NCBI GenBank assembly: GCA_030460725.1
Contig: JAKECL010000138.1
Location: forward strand, 1 to 6,115
Direction of reading: 5' to 3'
Length of the DNA: 6,115 bases
Source: Propionibacterium sp.
Lineage (GTDB): Bacteria; Actinomycetota; Actinomycetes; Actinomycetales; Actinomycetaceae
Position numbers and translations under genes: made by a program. This document shows, piece after piece, positions 6,060 to 6,115 of this stretch. The notes below the pieces were generated by a model. It ran no database searches. It saw nothing but the letters and a program-made list of their open reading frames with translations, and had not been told where the DNA came from. The first letter of the stretch is position 1; the number at the start of each line of letters is the position of its first letter.

Positions 6060-6115
6060 GGACTTCGCCGCGCAACAGGACGGACTTCGCCGCGAAACAG
6101 GACGGACTTCGCGAG
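6060..6115. repeat. 22-bp tandem repeat running off the right edge
   Basis: Two full units occupy 6060-6081 and 6082-6103. Each reads GGACTTCGCCGCG, then one variable base (C in the first, A in the second), then AACAGGAC. A third begins at 6104 with GGACTTCGC but diverges at 6113 just before the edge. In the second unit the core TTCGC-C-GCGAA is a perfect inverted repeat; in the first the variable base breaks it. The array is intergenic as far as visible. Its total length and whether it recurs elsewhere in the genome cannot be judged here. Confidence 0.75.

Larger units (their letters stand above)
5802..6115. other. Upstream region of acnA without a gene
   Basis: I see no credible protein or RNA gene here. 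Short open frames exist on both strands, but their products are low-complexity Arg/Ala/Pro/Gly strings without recognisable motifs or ribosome binding sites. From the acnA side outward the region holds the acnA ribosome binding site, a promoter overlapped by a palindrome, a 13-bp-period direct repeat, a separate 13-bp palindrome and a tandem repeat at the edge. The next gene must lie beyond base 6115. Confidence 0.7.

Noticed and set aside
6060..6115. CRISPR array
   Set aside because: The units are directly adjacent with no unique spacers and are only 22 bp long.
1..6115. A new multi-gene system such as defence, secretion or a biosynthetic cluster
   Set aside because: The three genes belong to ordinary families, are not arranged as a shared operon, and one is a convergent housekeeping gene. 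There is no toxin, nuclease, transposase or carrier-protein signature.

Overview
The window is GC-rich, with coding regions that strongly prefer G or C at the third codon position. Its gene families (an S9 peptidase of the Streptomyces/actinobacterial type, a RibD-C/DHFR-fold reductase, and an AcnA-type aconitase with the extra actinobacterial segment before the first cluster cysteine) point to the chromosome of a high-GC Gram-positive bacterium (Actinomycetota). I cannot name the genus from the sequence alone.

Layout. Bases 1-78 are a short leader with three consecutive inverted repeats and a Shine-Dalgarno sequence. Bases 79-2079 (+) encode a complete prolyl-oligopeptidase-family (S9) serine peptidase with an intact Ser-Asp-His triad. 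Bases 2080-2248 are an intergenic gap holding a short direct repeat and a candidate promoter whose start region is covered by a perfect 15-bp palindrome. Bases 2249-2887 (+) encode a small RibD-C-domain 'dihydrofolate reductase family' protein with an unusual basic C-terminal tail. A strong hairpin at 2933-2968 separates it from the convergent gene. Bases 2985-5801 (-) encode a full-length aconitate hydratase A (938 aa) with all three [4Fe-4S] cysteines. Bases 5802-6115 contain no gene. They hold the acnA ribosome binding site, a candidate promoter overlapped by a 20-bp imperfect palindrome, a 13-bp-period direct repeat, a separate palindrome, and a 22-bp tandem repeat that runs off the right edge.

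How the genes relate. Nothing indicates a common pathway. The two plus-strand genes are separated by 169 bp and probably have separate promoters. Aconitase is a housekeeping TCA-cycle enzyme read from the opposite strand, and the shared hairpin would stop both convergent transcripts. I see no mobile element, CRISPR array, RNA gene or defence cassette, and no convincing new multi-gene system. The signals most worth a second look are regulatory and repetitive: the acnA operator-like palindrome, the palindrome in front of the reductase gene, and the tandem repeat at the right edge.
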